From: JBLUOA01 sp048060095
GTDB lineage: Bacteria > Pseudomonadota > Alphaproteobacteria > Rhodobacterales > Rhodobacteraceae
Direction of reading: 5' to 3'
DNA: 64,000 nt
Assembly (NCBI RefSeq): GCF_048060095.1
Contig: NZ_JBLUOA010000001.1
Span: forward strand, 1,302,001-1,366,000
The notes beneath the pieces are model-generated. The model saw only the letters and a list, made by a program, of their open reading frames with translations, searched no databases and had not been told where the DNA came from. Below, in pieces: positions 1 to 7,902 of the stretch; within the stretch, counting starts at the first letter, position 1; every line of letters begins with the position of its first letter. The position numbers were made by a program, and so were the translations under genes.

Positions 1-378
1 ATCGAAACGGGCTTGCGCCAGCTGCGCCGCAGTTCGGAAAAACGGATAGGCATGGGCAGGCGCTAGAACCGCACTTTTCGGGTCCGCGAATGCCTGCGTC
101 AGACAGGCAATCAGTTCCATCGAACCATTGCCGCATAGAATCCCGTCGGAAGGGATGCGATGACGTTTGGCCAAGGCGTCGCGCAGTTCACGCCACTCTG
201 GATCAGGATAGAGCTGCGCGTTCGCTACGGCATCTGTCGCAGCCCGGACGGCAAGCGGGCTTGGCGGCAACAGACTTTCGTTTTGCGAGAGCGAAATGAG
301 GCGTTTGCCTTTGGGCGCATTCAAATTGGCCAGCGCATAGGGGGACATGGCGGCAATATGGCGGACCGGTTTGATCAT
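1..378 (-). CDS. PLP-dependent aminotransferase, HisC-like (partial, 3' end outside window)
   Basis: First 126 residues of a fold-type I pyridoxal-phosphate aminotransferase; the rest lies beyond the left edge. SQNES at residues 31-35, a YPDP segment at 57-60 and CGNGSMELI at 82-90 fit the histidinol-phosphate aminotransferase branch, where the last motif opens the PLP domain. The catalytic lysine is not in view. The ATG (376-378) overlaps the stop of the preceding hydantoinase gene as ATGA, so it is the third gene of a hyuA-hyuB operon. That placement suggests a role in catabolism of a nitrogen compound rather than histidine synthesis, but the substrate is unknown. A longer reading frame beginning at 391 lies in another frame and is a shadow. 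Confidence 0.8.
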   Translation of the reverse strand, partial: MIKPVRHIAAMSPYALANLNAPKGKRLISLSQNESLLPPSPLAVRAATDAVANAQLYPDPEWRELRDALAKRHRIPSDGILCGNGSMELIACLTQAFADPKSAVLAPAHAYPFFRTAAQLAQARFD

Positions 379-2024
379 GGCTTGGCTCCATAAATGCGAC
401 GCGCGGCTGTCTGGCTGATCAAACCCTCGTCAAGGTCGCGCTGAATATCCTCATCGTTGCGCTCTTGCGGGGGACCGAACCCACCGCCCCCCGGCGTCTC
501 AAAAATCAGCGTCTTGCCTGCTTTCACCCGCACTTCGCCCTTGCTTGGAAGGTCGGCCCCGTCATGGCCGATACGGATGCGCCCGGCGGCGCCAGCCATG
601 CCGCCGTGACGGCCTTTGGCCGGGTTCAACACCCGTTCGACCGATAAGAAGACCATGAGATCTTCATCGTTGGCGGATCGCAATTCGATGTGCTGACCCA
701 GCCCGCCGCGATACCGACCGGGGCCGCCGCTGTCCTGTCTTAACTCGCGTCGCGTGAATAGAACGGGCGCTACGGCTTCTGTGGTTTCGATCTGAGAGCC
801 CCAGACGCCCGAAGGAAATGCCGTCGCCGACAGCCCATCCAATTCAGGCCGCGCGCCTGTGCCACCATTGAAGACAAGCTCTAATGCAAACTGCTCACCC
901 CCGTTCAGCGCCGCCTCGGCCACATGGCGCAGCGGCAGATCATACATGCAGGATGCGCCCTCGGCTGGAACCTTGTCAGGCACAGCCTGCGACAGGCAGC
1001 CATAAACAAGGTCAGGCGTCATTTGCCCCAGGGTATGGCGCATGGCCACCGGCGCAGGGGGCTGAGCGTTGAGGATACAATCGCTCGGAGCCGTAACCCG
1101 AAACGGCGCGAGCGAGCCTGCGTTGTTGGGTATGTCCGGCCCGATAATGCAGCGCAGCGCAAACACGGAATAGGCGGTGGCATAGTTGAGCGGTACGTTG
1201 ATACCTTTGTTTGACAACCCTGATGTGCCGGAGAAATCAAGCAAGACATGGTCGTCTGCGATTGTCAGTGCCGCATGCAGGTCTATCTCTTTTTCATAAC
1301 CATCGACCTTGAGAACACTTCGCCACCTGCCTTTTGGGAGTTCGGCAATGGCATCGACAGTGCCGCGATAGGACGTATTGATGATGTAGTCGGCCAGATC
1401 ATCCAGATGGTCGATGCCAAATTCGTCCATCATACCGGCAAGGCGCGCGGCGCCGGTTTCGCAGCAGGCGATCAGCGCGTAAACGTCGCCTTCATTGGCG
1501 ATGGGCTCACGCGAGTTGGCTTTCACGATCTCCATCAACAGCGCATTAAGCACCCCCTGATCCATCAGCTTGCACGGCGGGATGCACAGGCCCTCGTCAT
1601 AGATGTCTGTCCCTTCAGGCCCCATGCCCAGGCCACCCAGATCGACAAGATGCGAGGTGCAGGAGGTAAAGCCAACCACGCGAGCATTGTAGAATACCGG
1701 CATCATCAGAAGAAAATCGTTCAAATGGCCAGAGGCAATCCAGGGATCATTGGTCAAGTAGATGTCACCCGGCTTCATGTTCTGAAGTTCAAAACGGCCG
1801 CGCAGGGTCTTTACGGCCTCGGCCATGGTGTTGATATGCCCCGGAGTGCCGGTGACGGCCTGTGCCAGCATCCGGCCCTGAATATCAAAAATACCCGCTG
1901 AGATATCGCCGCATTCCCGAACGATTGGGCTGAATGCTGCCCGGATCAGGGCTTGCCCTTGTTCCTCGACCACGGCCAAAAGCCGGTTCCACATGACTTG
2001 CAGACGGGTGTCAGTCTTACTCAT
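375..2024 (-). CDS. hyuB: Hydantoinase B/5-oxoprolinase family protein
   Basis: 549-residue protein of the HyuB family, the partner of HyuA in ATP-dependent hydrolysis of cyclic amides (N-methylhydantoin, 5-oxoproline, and in relatives acetone or acetophenone carboxylation). Visible family features are the N-terminal VMWNRL and VRECGDIS segments, TNDPW near residue 90, and the glycine-rich PGGGGFG close to the C-terminus. The frame stays open to 2099, but ATG at 2022-2024 is preceded by AGGAGAG and overlaps the hyuA stop by 8 bases, the expected coupling. It also overlaps the downstream aminotransferase by 4 bases. The exact substrate cannot be read from sequence. Confidence 0.88.
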   Translation of the reverse strand: MSKTDTRLQVMWNRLLAVVEEQGQALIRAAFSPIVRECGDISAGIFDIQGRMLAQAVTGTPGHINTMAEAVKTLRGRFELQNMKPGDIYLTNDPWIASGHLNDFLLMMPVFYNARVVGFTSCTSHLVDLGGLGMGPEGTDIYDEGLCIPPCKLMDQGVLNALLMEIVKANSREPIANEGDVYALIACCETGAARLAGMMDEFGIDHLDDLADYIINTSYRGTVDAIAELPKGRWRSVLKVDGYEKEIDLHAALTIADDHVLLDFSGTSGLSNKGINVPLNYATAYSVFALRCIIGPDIPNNAGSLAPFRVTAPSDCILNAQPPAPVAMRHTLGQMTPDLVYGCLSQAVPDKVPAEGASCMYDLPLRHVAEAALNGGEQFALELVFNGGTGARPELDGLSATAFPSGVWGSQIETTEAVAPVLFTRRELRQDSGGPGRYRGGLGQHIELRSANDEDLMVFLSVERVLNPAKGRHGGMAGAAGRIRIGHDGADLPSKGEVRVKAGKTLIFETPGGGGFGPPQERNDEDIQRDLDEGLISQTAARRIYGAKP

Positions 2025-4119
2025 CAGCGCTCTCCTCTCGGCGATGAAGCCAAATGTTGCCGACACCATCCAAGCGCGCCGAAAAGTCGGCGCTAACAAA
2101 TGTGGTGGTCTGCGGCTCGACGATCAAAGCGGGCCCGATGAGATGGTCACCGGGGTCAAGCGCGGCACGCTCGTAAATCTCTGCGTCGCGCCAGTCGCCG
2201 GTGACATCACAGAGAATCCTTCGACGTCCCATGGACTTTGCGCATTGCATGCCGGGGGCATCATGAGCGGATTGCAATGCACGCGGTTCAGAAGATACCT
2301 CAACCGCCCAGTTTAGTATTTCGATCGTCATACCGGGGACGGAGCGGCTGAACTGGCGGCTGTATTCCGCTTCAAAAGCGCGTTTCAGGCCCGGGACATC
2401 TTTGGCCACCAATGTATGGTTGGGCAGTGGTATCTCAATTTCGTGACCCTGCCCGTGATATCGCATGAAAGCCACGCGGCGCTCGATAAGCTTTCCCTTT
2501 GGAGCCCCGGTCCGCACCACACTCAGCGCTTCCGCAAGCATATCTTCGAAAAATGCGTTGAGCCCGGCCAGATCTAGCGCGTCCAGCGTATCGTACCTGG
2601 ATCGGACAATCTCAAAAGACACTGGCGCGTAAAGGAATCCGACGGCGGAGCCGACACCCGGATCGCGCGGTACAAGGATGCGCTCGACCTGCGCACGTCT
2701 GGCAACTCGGGTTGCGTGCAATGGGCCGTTGCCACCAAAGGCGATCATCAAACGCGCAGCCAGATCTTTACCCGATTCAACGGCGTGCATTCGCCCTGCG
2801 GCAGCCATGTTTTCATCAACGATCTCGCTGATGCCATGAGCCGCTTCAGTAGCATCGATACCCTTTGGGCCACCGATATTCTGAGCAAGCGCAGTCTCTG
2901 CCGCCTGAACATCAATCTTTAGCTCCCCCTCGGCAAACAGATCAGGGTCGATGAACCCCTGCATCACATCTGCATCTGTCACCGTCGGGGCGGTGCCACC
3001 CTTGGCAAAGGCCGCCGGCCCGGGGTCCGAGCCTGCGCTTTCAGGCCCGATCTGTATTCGGCCAAGCCGATCCACACGCGCGATCGAACCGCCCCCCGCG
3101 CCAATCTCGATCATCTCGATCACAGGGATACGAACTGGCATGCCAGACCCTTTGACGAACCTCTCAGCTCGGGCAATCTCGAACCTGCGTGTGCTCTGGG
3201 GACGAAACTGATCGATCAGGCAAAGTTTGGCCGTCGTTCCCCCCATGTCAAAACTCAAGACTTCGCTTTCAGCGGTTTCAGCAGCGATGCGTGCCGCCAG
3301 AATTGCCCCCCCGGCCGGACCACTTTCAACCAGTCGAATTGGCAGTCGCGCCGCTGTTTCAATCGTCGTCATACCGCCACCAGCGGTCATCATCAGGATC
3401 GGACATCTGAGCCCGATCTGAGAAAACCGGGTCTGAAAGTCGGCCAGATAGCGCGCTATCAGAGGTTGGATATAGGCATTGGCAATGGTCGTAGAAAGCC
3501 GGTCGAACTCGCGCGCCTCCGGGCTGACTTCATGGGACAAAGAGATCACCAGATCGGGCACGACATCGTGCAACATCTCGCGGAGCAGGATTTCATGTGC
3601 AGGGTTTGCATAGGCGTGCATCAGGCAGATCGCCACCGCGTCGGCCCCGCTACCTGTCAAATCTCTTGCAAGCGTTGCAACGGCCTCGTCGTCGAACGCC
3701 TGAACCTCATGTCCGCTCGCCGTCATCCGCCCTGCAATGGTGAACGCGCGCGATCGCGGAACGAGCAGGTCAGGTTTGACCAGATTGATGTCATATTGGC
3801 TGTAACGCCGCTCATAGGCTATCTCGAGGATATCGCGAAACCCCCAAGTCGTAATCGTCGCAACAACGGCCCCGCGTCTTTCGATCAAAGCGTTGGTGGC
3901 CAGGGTCGTGCCGTGAATGAAACCTTGGATCTGTGACCAATCACCACCTGCTTGCGCAAGCACCCGCTGCGCCCCTTCAAGCGCCCCAAGCGTCGGGTTC
4001 GCCGGCGTCGTCGACGTTTTGGTGGTGGCAAGAATATTACCCTGACCATTCACCAAAACGGTATCTGTGAAAGTGCCGCCAATATCGACGGCAAGGCGAA
4101 GTCCTTTGGTTTTAGGCAT
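2017..4119 (-). CDS. hyuA: Hydantoinase A/5-oxoprolinase family protein
   Basis: 700-residue HyuA-type subunit with an actin/ASKHA-like ATP-binding fold. VDIGGTFTDT at residues 11-20 is the phosphate-binding motif, GTTLATNALIERRGA follows at about 70-84, and a second phosphate segment MGGTTAK occurs near 290. With HyuB it would form an ATP-dependent amidohydrolase or carboxylase. It is the first gene of the minus-strand hyuA-hyuB-aminotransferase operon, so the promoter must lie in the 4120-4815 gap. Length and domain order are normal for the family. 5-Oxoprolinase and N-methylhydantoinase are equally possible. Confidence 0.88.
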   Translation of the reverse strand: MPKTKGLRLAVDIGGTFTDTVLVNGQGNILATTKTSTTPANPTLGALEGAQRVLAQAGGDWSQIQGFIHGTTLATNALIERRGAVVATITTWGFRDILEIAYERRYSQYDINLVKPDLLVPRSRAFTIAGRMTASGHEVQAFDDEAVATLARDLTGSGADAVAICLMHAYANPAHEILLREMLHDVVPDLVISLSHEVSPEAREFDRLSTTIANAYIQPLIARYLADFQTRFSQIGLRCPILMMTAGGGMTTIETAARLPIRLVESGPAGGAILAARIAAETAESEVLSFDMGGTTAKLCLIDQFRPQSTRRFEIARAERFVKGSGMPVRIPVIEMIEIGAGGGSIARVDRLGRIQIGPESAGSDPGPAAFAKGGTAPTVTDADVMQGFIDPDLFAEGELKIDVQAAETALAQNIGGPKGIDATEAAHGISEIVDENMAAAGRMHAVESGKDLAARLMIAFGGNGPLHATRVARRAQVERILVPRDPGVGSAVGFLYAPVSFEIVRSRYDTLDALDLAGLNAFFEDMLAEALSVVRTGAPKGKLIERRVAFMRYHGQGHEIEIPLPNHTLVAKDVPGLKRAFEAEYSRQFSRSVPGMTIEILNWAVEVSSEPRALQSAHDAPGMQCAKSMGRRRILCDVTGDWRDAEIYERAALDPGDHLIGPALIVEPQTTTFVSADFSARLDGVGNIWLHRREESADE

Positions 4120-4815
4120 GAGAAGCTACCGGAAGAGAGGGGAATCTGTTGGCATCCGTGATACGCGAACACCAACTGGCGAGGCGCCAAAATGCTCAGG
4201 TCACGTCAGACGACGAGATCACAGCCGGTCGAGCGCCGCCCCAAAACCATCCTGATGCACCGTCCCAGCATGTGCTGCACTCCATCACTCCGCTATATGA
4301 AACGCTGCACGAGCGCAGGCATGGGTGTCAATAAAAATGAATGATGCTCTGCTCAAACGCGGTGCTGCTGGGCGGGCAATCATATGTCGAGGAAGACTTT
4401 TGCTCTATGGCCAGAAATCGACGTAACCCGCCACTTTCCGGTGTTTGGATTCAAAAAGGGCTTAGACATTCATGCAAATCGCAGCATTTGTCGCTAAGTG
4501 CTCAGAGTCGGCATTCCCAGCTCAGCCCACGAAGGTCTGGTGATGGAGAAGTGCAGCGAAACGGACATTGCATGAAAAAGTCAGCGATTGGTGTGCACTT
4601 AAACTACCCCCGAGAGTCAGCGTCTTTTCTGGGATTTTTGAAGATCCATTGCCGTCTGGGTCTAGCGGTAGAGTAAGGGTTCACGATCTCAGCCCCACCC
4701 AATCGCCGTCGTCTGCCTGTCTTTGCTCTTGAGGGGCTAGACTGCCCCAATTCGTGTGCATTATGTGTGCAACATGGACGCGAAAACCGGATCGCGGACC
4801 ATAGGAGAGCTAGGA
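4120..4815. other. Long gene-free stretch between divergent hyuA and dusA
   Basis: About 700 bases without a credible gene; base composition is less GC-rich than its surroundings and the short open frames lack ribosome binding sites and family features. It must hold the divergent promoters of hyuA and dusA. On the minus strand a TTGACA (4331 to 4326) could be a -35 for hyuA, but I find no good -10. Near the dusA side are a small hairpin (GGGGC at 4733-4737 with GCCCC at 4744-4748) and the paired TGTGCA site listed separately. The low density could reflect decayed sequence. Confidence 0.6.
4753..4771. promoter_or_regulatory. Candidate operator CGTGTGCA-N5-TGTGCA upstream of dusA
   Basis: Two TGTGCA half-sites (4755-4760 and 4766-4771) are repeated exactly 11 bases apart, one helical turn, about 45 bases ahead of the dusA start. 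The same CGTGTGCA-N5-TGTGCA arrangement occurs between mccB and mccA at 26896-26914. Direct repeats at this spacing are typical of OmpR/PhoB-type winged-helix regulators. The regulator is unknown; the call is inference from the repeat alone. Confidence 0.35.
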
Positions 4816-5820
4816 ATGCCCAACAACGCAGCCACTGCGGCAGCGAGATTGTCTACTGCGCCCATGATGGATTGGACTGACCGCCATTGCCGGTATCTTC
4901 ACCGACTGATGACCCGTCGGACCTTGCTTTATACCGAGATGGTGACCGCTCCGGCGTTGGTGCGGGGGGGGGCGTTGCATTTGCTTCGCTTTGATCCGGC
5001 GGAGCGTCCTGTGGCGGTGCAGCTTGGCGGCTCTGACCCGGCGGAGCTGGCAGAGGCAACGGCGATTTGTTGTGATGCGGGGTATGATGAGGTCAACCTG
5101 AACATCGGTTGCCCGTCCGATCGGGTCCAGTCCGGGTGTTTCGGGGCGGTCCTGATGGAACAGCCCGCGCTGGTCGCGAAATGCGTCCGGGCGATGATTG
5201 ATGCGTCCAGTGTTGAGGTGACGGTGAAATCTCGCATCGGGGTGGATGACCAAGATCCGGAGGATGTGCTGCCAGATTTTCTGTCTCGGATGCAGGATGC
5301 CGGGGTGCAGCGGGTGCAAATTCACGCACGCAAAGCGTGGCTTCAGGGGCTGAGCCCTAAGGAAAACCGTGATGTTCCGCCGCTTGACTATGATCTTGTG
5401 ATGCGGATGAAGGATCGGTTTCCGACCCTTCATATCTCGGTCAATGGCGGGATCGAGAGCCTGGAGCAGGCCAAGCGGTTTCTGGACGCGGGGCTTGATG
5501 GTGTGATGATCGGTCGGGCCGCGTATCACACGCCGTCGGATGTGCTGCTGCGGGCGGATCAATGGATATTTGAAGAAAGCGGTGGCAAGACGGCGCTTCA
5601 AGTCGTCGAGGAAATGCGCCCGTATATCGAGGCGCATCTGGATGAAGGCGGGCGGTTGCATCAGGTGACGCGGCATATGCTCGGGATGTTTTCGGGGCAG
5701 CCGGGGGCGCGGCACTGGCGTCGCACGTTGTCAGAGGGCGCGCATCGGCCCGATGCCGGGTTTGAGGTGGTCGAGGCTGCGCTGTCTGAGATCGCGGTGG
5801 AAGAAGCCAAGAGCACCTGA
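4816..5820 (+). CDS. dusA: tRNA-dihydrouridine(20/20a) synthase
   Basis: 334-residue flavoenzyme that reduces uridine in the D-loop of tRNA. The N-terminal APMMDWTDRHCRYLHR and the NIGCPSDRVQSGCFGA segment carrying the catalytic cysteine are diagnostic of DusA, as is ISVNGGIESLEQA in the FMN-binding barrel. The frame is open from 4756, but ATG 4816 has GGAGAG six bases upstream and begins at the expected N-terminus. It is the first of three plus-strand genes, 69 bases before a TauE/SafE permease. Confidence 0.93.
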   Translation: MPNNAATAAARLSTAPMMDWTDRHCRYLHRLMTRRTLLYTEMVTAPALVRGGALHLLRFDPAERPVAVQLGGSDPAELAEATAICCDAGYDEVNLNIGCPSDRVQSGCFGAVLMEQPALVAKCVRAMIDASSVEVTVKSRIGVDDQDPEDVLPDFLSRMQDAGVQRVQIHARKAWLQGLSPKENRDVPPLDYDLVMRMKDRFPTLHISVNGGIESLEQAKRFLDAGLDGVMIGRAAYHTPSDVLLRADQWIFEESGGKTALQVVEEMRPYIEAHLDEGGRLHQVTRHMLGMFSGQPGARHWRRTLSEGAHRPDAGFEVVEAALSEIAVEEAKST

Positions 5821-5889
5821 GTCCGGCCCGTGGACGCTTCCTTTCGGACGGTGTAGGGAGGACGCATCGCGTCAGAGGGGTCTAACCAC

Positions 5890-6708
5890 ATGCCAGACAT
5901 CGCTATTCTGCTGCCGATGGCGGCGCTTTTGCTGGCAATCGGCGCGTTTGCCGGTGTGATCGCAGGATTGCTGGGTGTCGGCGGCGGGATCATACTGGTG
6001 CCCGCGTTCTTTTACGCGTTTTCGGCGCTTGGATATGCAAGTTCCGAGCTTATGCAGATTTGTCTGGCGACGTCGCTGGCCACCATCATCGTTACGTCGC
6101 TTCGGTCGGTGATGAGCCACAATCGCAAAGGCGCGGTTGATTGGGATATCCTGCGCAGTTGGGCGCCGGGGATCGTTATCGGCGCCATCGTCGGCGTGCT
6201 CGTCGCGGCGAGCTTACGGTCAACGGTCTTGCAGGGGATATTTGGCGTTCTGGGAATTGTGGTCGGACTATACCTCGGGTTCGGGCGGGCGAGTTGGCAG
6301 ATTGCGCCGGATATGCCCAAGGGCGTGACACGGGCGATCTTGTCTCCGGTGTTGGGGTTCTTATCGGTTTTGATGGGGATTGGCGGCGGATCGTTTGGTG
6401 TGCCTGTTATGACGCTCTACGGGCGGCCGATACATCGGGCGGTGGCGACGGCGGCGGGTTTTGGCGTTTTGATCGCGGTGCCGTCGGTGATCGGATTTCT
6501 GTTCAACGTGCCAGCGGTGCGGCCTCCGCTTACCATTGGTTCGGTGAACCTTCCCGCCTTCGTATTGGTTGTTTGTATGACAATGATAACAGCGCCTTAC
6601 GGGGTGAAGCTCGCCCATAGTATGGATGCCAAGCCGTTGAAGCGGGTGTTTGCGGTGTTCCTGCTGATCGTGGCGCTGAACATGCTGCGCAAGGCGGTCG
6701 GGTGGTAG
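5890..6708 (+). CDS. TauE/SafE family membrane permease
   Basis: 272-residue polytopic inner-membrane protein with about eight hydrophobic helices. It shows the internal duplication typical of TauE/SafE (formerly DUF81): GVGGGIILVPAFF near residue 28 and GIGGGSFGVPVMTLYG near 165. Family members are linked to export of sulfite, sulfoacetate or other small organic anions. An AGAGGGG sits 9 bases before the ATG. Its last codons overlap the GTG of the following putative dioxygenase by 7 bases, so the two are probably co-translated. The substrate is not known. Confidence 0.85.
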   Translation: MPDIAILLPMAALLLAIGAFAGVIAGLLGVGGGIILVPAFFYAFSALGYASSELMQICLATSLATIIVTSLRSVMSHNRKGAVDWDILRSWAPGIVIGAIVGVLVAASLRSTVLQGIFGVLGIVVGLYLGFGRASWQIAPDMPKGVTRAILSPVLGFLSVLMGIGGGSFGVPVMTLYGRPIHRAVATAAGFGVLIAVPSVIGFLFNVPAVRPPLTIGSVNLPAFVLVVCMTMITAPYGVKLAHSMDAKPLKRVFAVFLLIVALNMLRKAVGW

Positions 6709-7487
6709 AGGCGTTTTGGCAAAGGGGTTGGGCCGCTTTTCCACGCGACCCGGATGTGTTGCGCTGGCTTGAAGCGGCGGAGCCTGCGGCGCGGGCTGTT
6801 GTGGATACAGCGCCTGTCACGGATCGGGAGTGTGACGGGACGTGGTTCGTCGGTGTTGACGCCTTGGCGAACGATGCGGCAGGCGCAGTGAATGGCTCCG
6901 GCCCGTTGGAGGGCGCCGCGATGGCGTTTTTGCGTGATCTTCTGGGGGCAAAGATGCCGCCGCTGCATCCAGCGCAGCTATCGGCGATTTATCCGGGGTA
7001 TCCACGCCCGCGAGCAGGCGAAAGCGAAGCGGCGTTCGGGTATCGCCAGCGCCGCGATGCGGCGCATGTGGATGGGTTGCTGGCGGTTGGGGAGGATCGG
7101 CGGCGCATGTTGAAGGAGCCGCACGCGTTTGTCCTGGGGCTGCCGATCGACGCCTGCACGGCAGAGACGTCGCCGCTGGTCGTCTGGGAGGGCAGCCATC
7201 ACATCATGCGCGCGGCGTTTGAGCGCGCGTTGGCGGATTGTTCGCCGGATCACTGGGCGGAGGTTGATCTGACCGACATATACAAAGCCGCCCGGCGCGA
7301 GGTGTTTGAAACCTGTGCGCGTGTTCAGATTTTGGCCGGGCGGGGAGAGGCAATTCTGCTTCACCGCCACCTGTTACACGGCATCGCACCGTGGACGGGC
7401 AAAACCGCGTCACCCCACGGGCGATTGGTGGCGTATTTCAGGCCGCAATTTCCGCAAGGCAGCGCCGATTGGCTGCGCAAGCCCTGA
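6702..7487 (+). CDS. Putative 2-oxoglutarate/Fe(II) (phytanoyl-CoA type) dioxygenase
   Basis: 261-residue protein that I assign tentatively to the phytanoyl-CoA dioxygenase-like double-stranded beta-helix oxygenases. H122 and D124 (in AHVDGLL), H226 (in LLHGIAPW) and the arginine in GRLVAYFRP are spaced like the Fe(II) triad and 2-oxoglutarate-binding arginine. The GTG start overlaps the stop region of the upstream permease by 7 bases. It converges on the DUF427 gene with a 10-base gap. Coupling with a TauE-type transporter suggests oxidation and movement of a small organic compound, but this is inference. Confidence 0.6.
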   Translation: MVEAFWQRGWAAFPRDPDVLRWLEAAEPAARAVVDTAPVTDRECDGTWFVGVDALANDAAGAVNGSGPLEGAAMAFLRDLLGAKMPPLHPAQLSAIYPGYPRPRAGESEAAFGYRQRRDAAHVDGLLAVGEDRRRMLKEPHAFVLGLPIDACTAETSPLVVWEGSHHIMRAAFERALADCSPDHWAEVDLTDIYKAARREVFETCARVQILAGRGEAILLHRHLLHGIAPWTGKTASPHGRLVAYFRPQFPQGSADWLRKP

Positions 7488-7497
7488 TGGTCGGGGG

Positions 7498-7839
7498 CTA
7501 GACCCGCTCCACCGTCACCTTATCGGGGTAGAAGGCGAGGTGGCCCTTGATCTCGGCAACGCCCTCCTTCGGGTCTTCGTAGGACCAGCCCGCATCGGGG
7601 ATCACAGTGCTTTTCGTTTGGATCGAATAATAGCTGGCGTCGCCCTTGTGCGGGCAATGCGTCGCGGTATCGGAGTCATCCAGAAAGGCCATCGCCATAT
7701 CTTCACGCGGGATATAGATCACCGGCTTGTAAGTGCCTTCGGACAGCTCAAGCGCGTTGCTCGACTCGCCCAGTACCGCGCCGCCCGCGCGGACAACCCA
7801 TGTGCCTTCGGCCTTTTTGATCTGGATGTGATCCGCCAT
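7498..7839 (-). CDS. DUF427 domain-containing protein
   Basis: 113-residue single-domain protein of the DUF427 family, a small beta-rich fold of unknown biochemical role found widely in actinobacteria and alphaproteobacteria. The characteristic pattern is present: a RAGGAVLGES strand, VIYIPREDM, THCPHKGDASYY and the closing GHLAFYPDKV. It appears monocistronic: it converges with the dioxygenase gene and lies 63 bases downstream of pepP on the same strand. No function is proposed. Confidence 0.85.
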   Translation of the reverse strand: MADHIQIKKAEGTWVVRAGGAVLGESSNALELSEGTYKPVIYIPREDMAMAFLDDSDTATHCPHKGDASYYSIQTKSTVIPDAGWSYEDPKEGVAEIKGHLAFYPDKVTVERV

Positions 7840-7902
7840 GCGTTTTCGTCCTCCTGTCCGCGTGTCGGGCGACCATAACAGGGGAATGATGACATGGGAA
7901 TG

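Noticed and set aside
4341..4676. 111-codon open frame in the hyuA-dusA gap
   Set aside because: No ribosome binding site, no recognisable domain, and composition unlike coding sequence; treated as non-coding.
4640..4700. tRNA-like segment (TCTAGCGGTAGAG resembling a D-arm, then GGTTCACGATC resembling a T-arm)
   Set aside because: No anticodon arm fits between them and no 7-bp acceptor stem can be formed; it is at best a remnant.
4810..5715. 301-codon antisense open frame over dusA
   Set aside because: Arg/His/Pro-rich translation typical of the complement of a GC-rich gene; dusA is certain.
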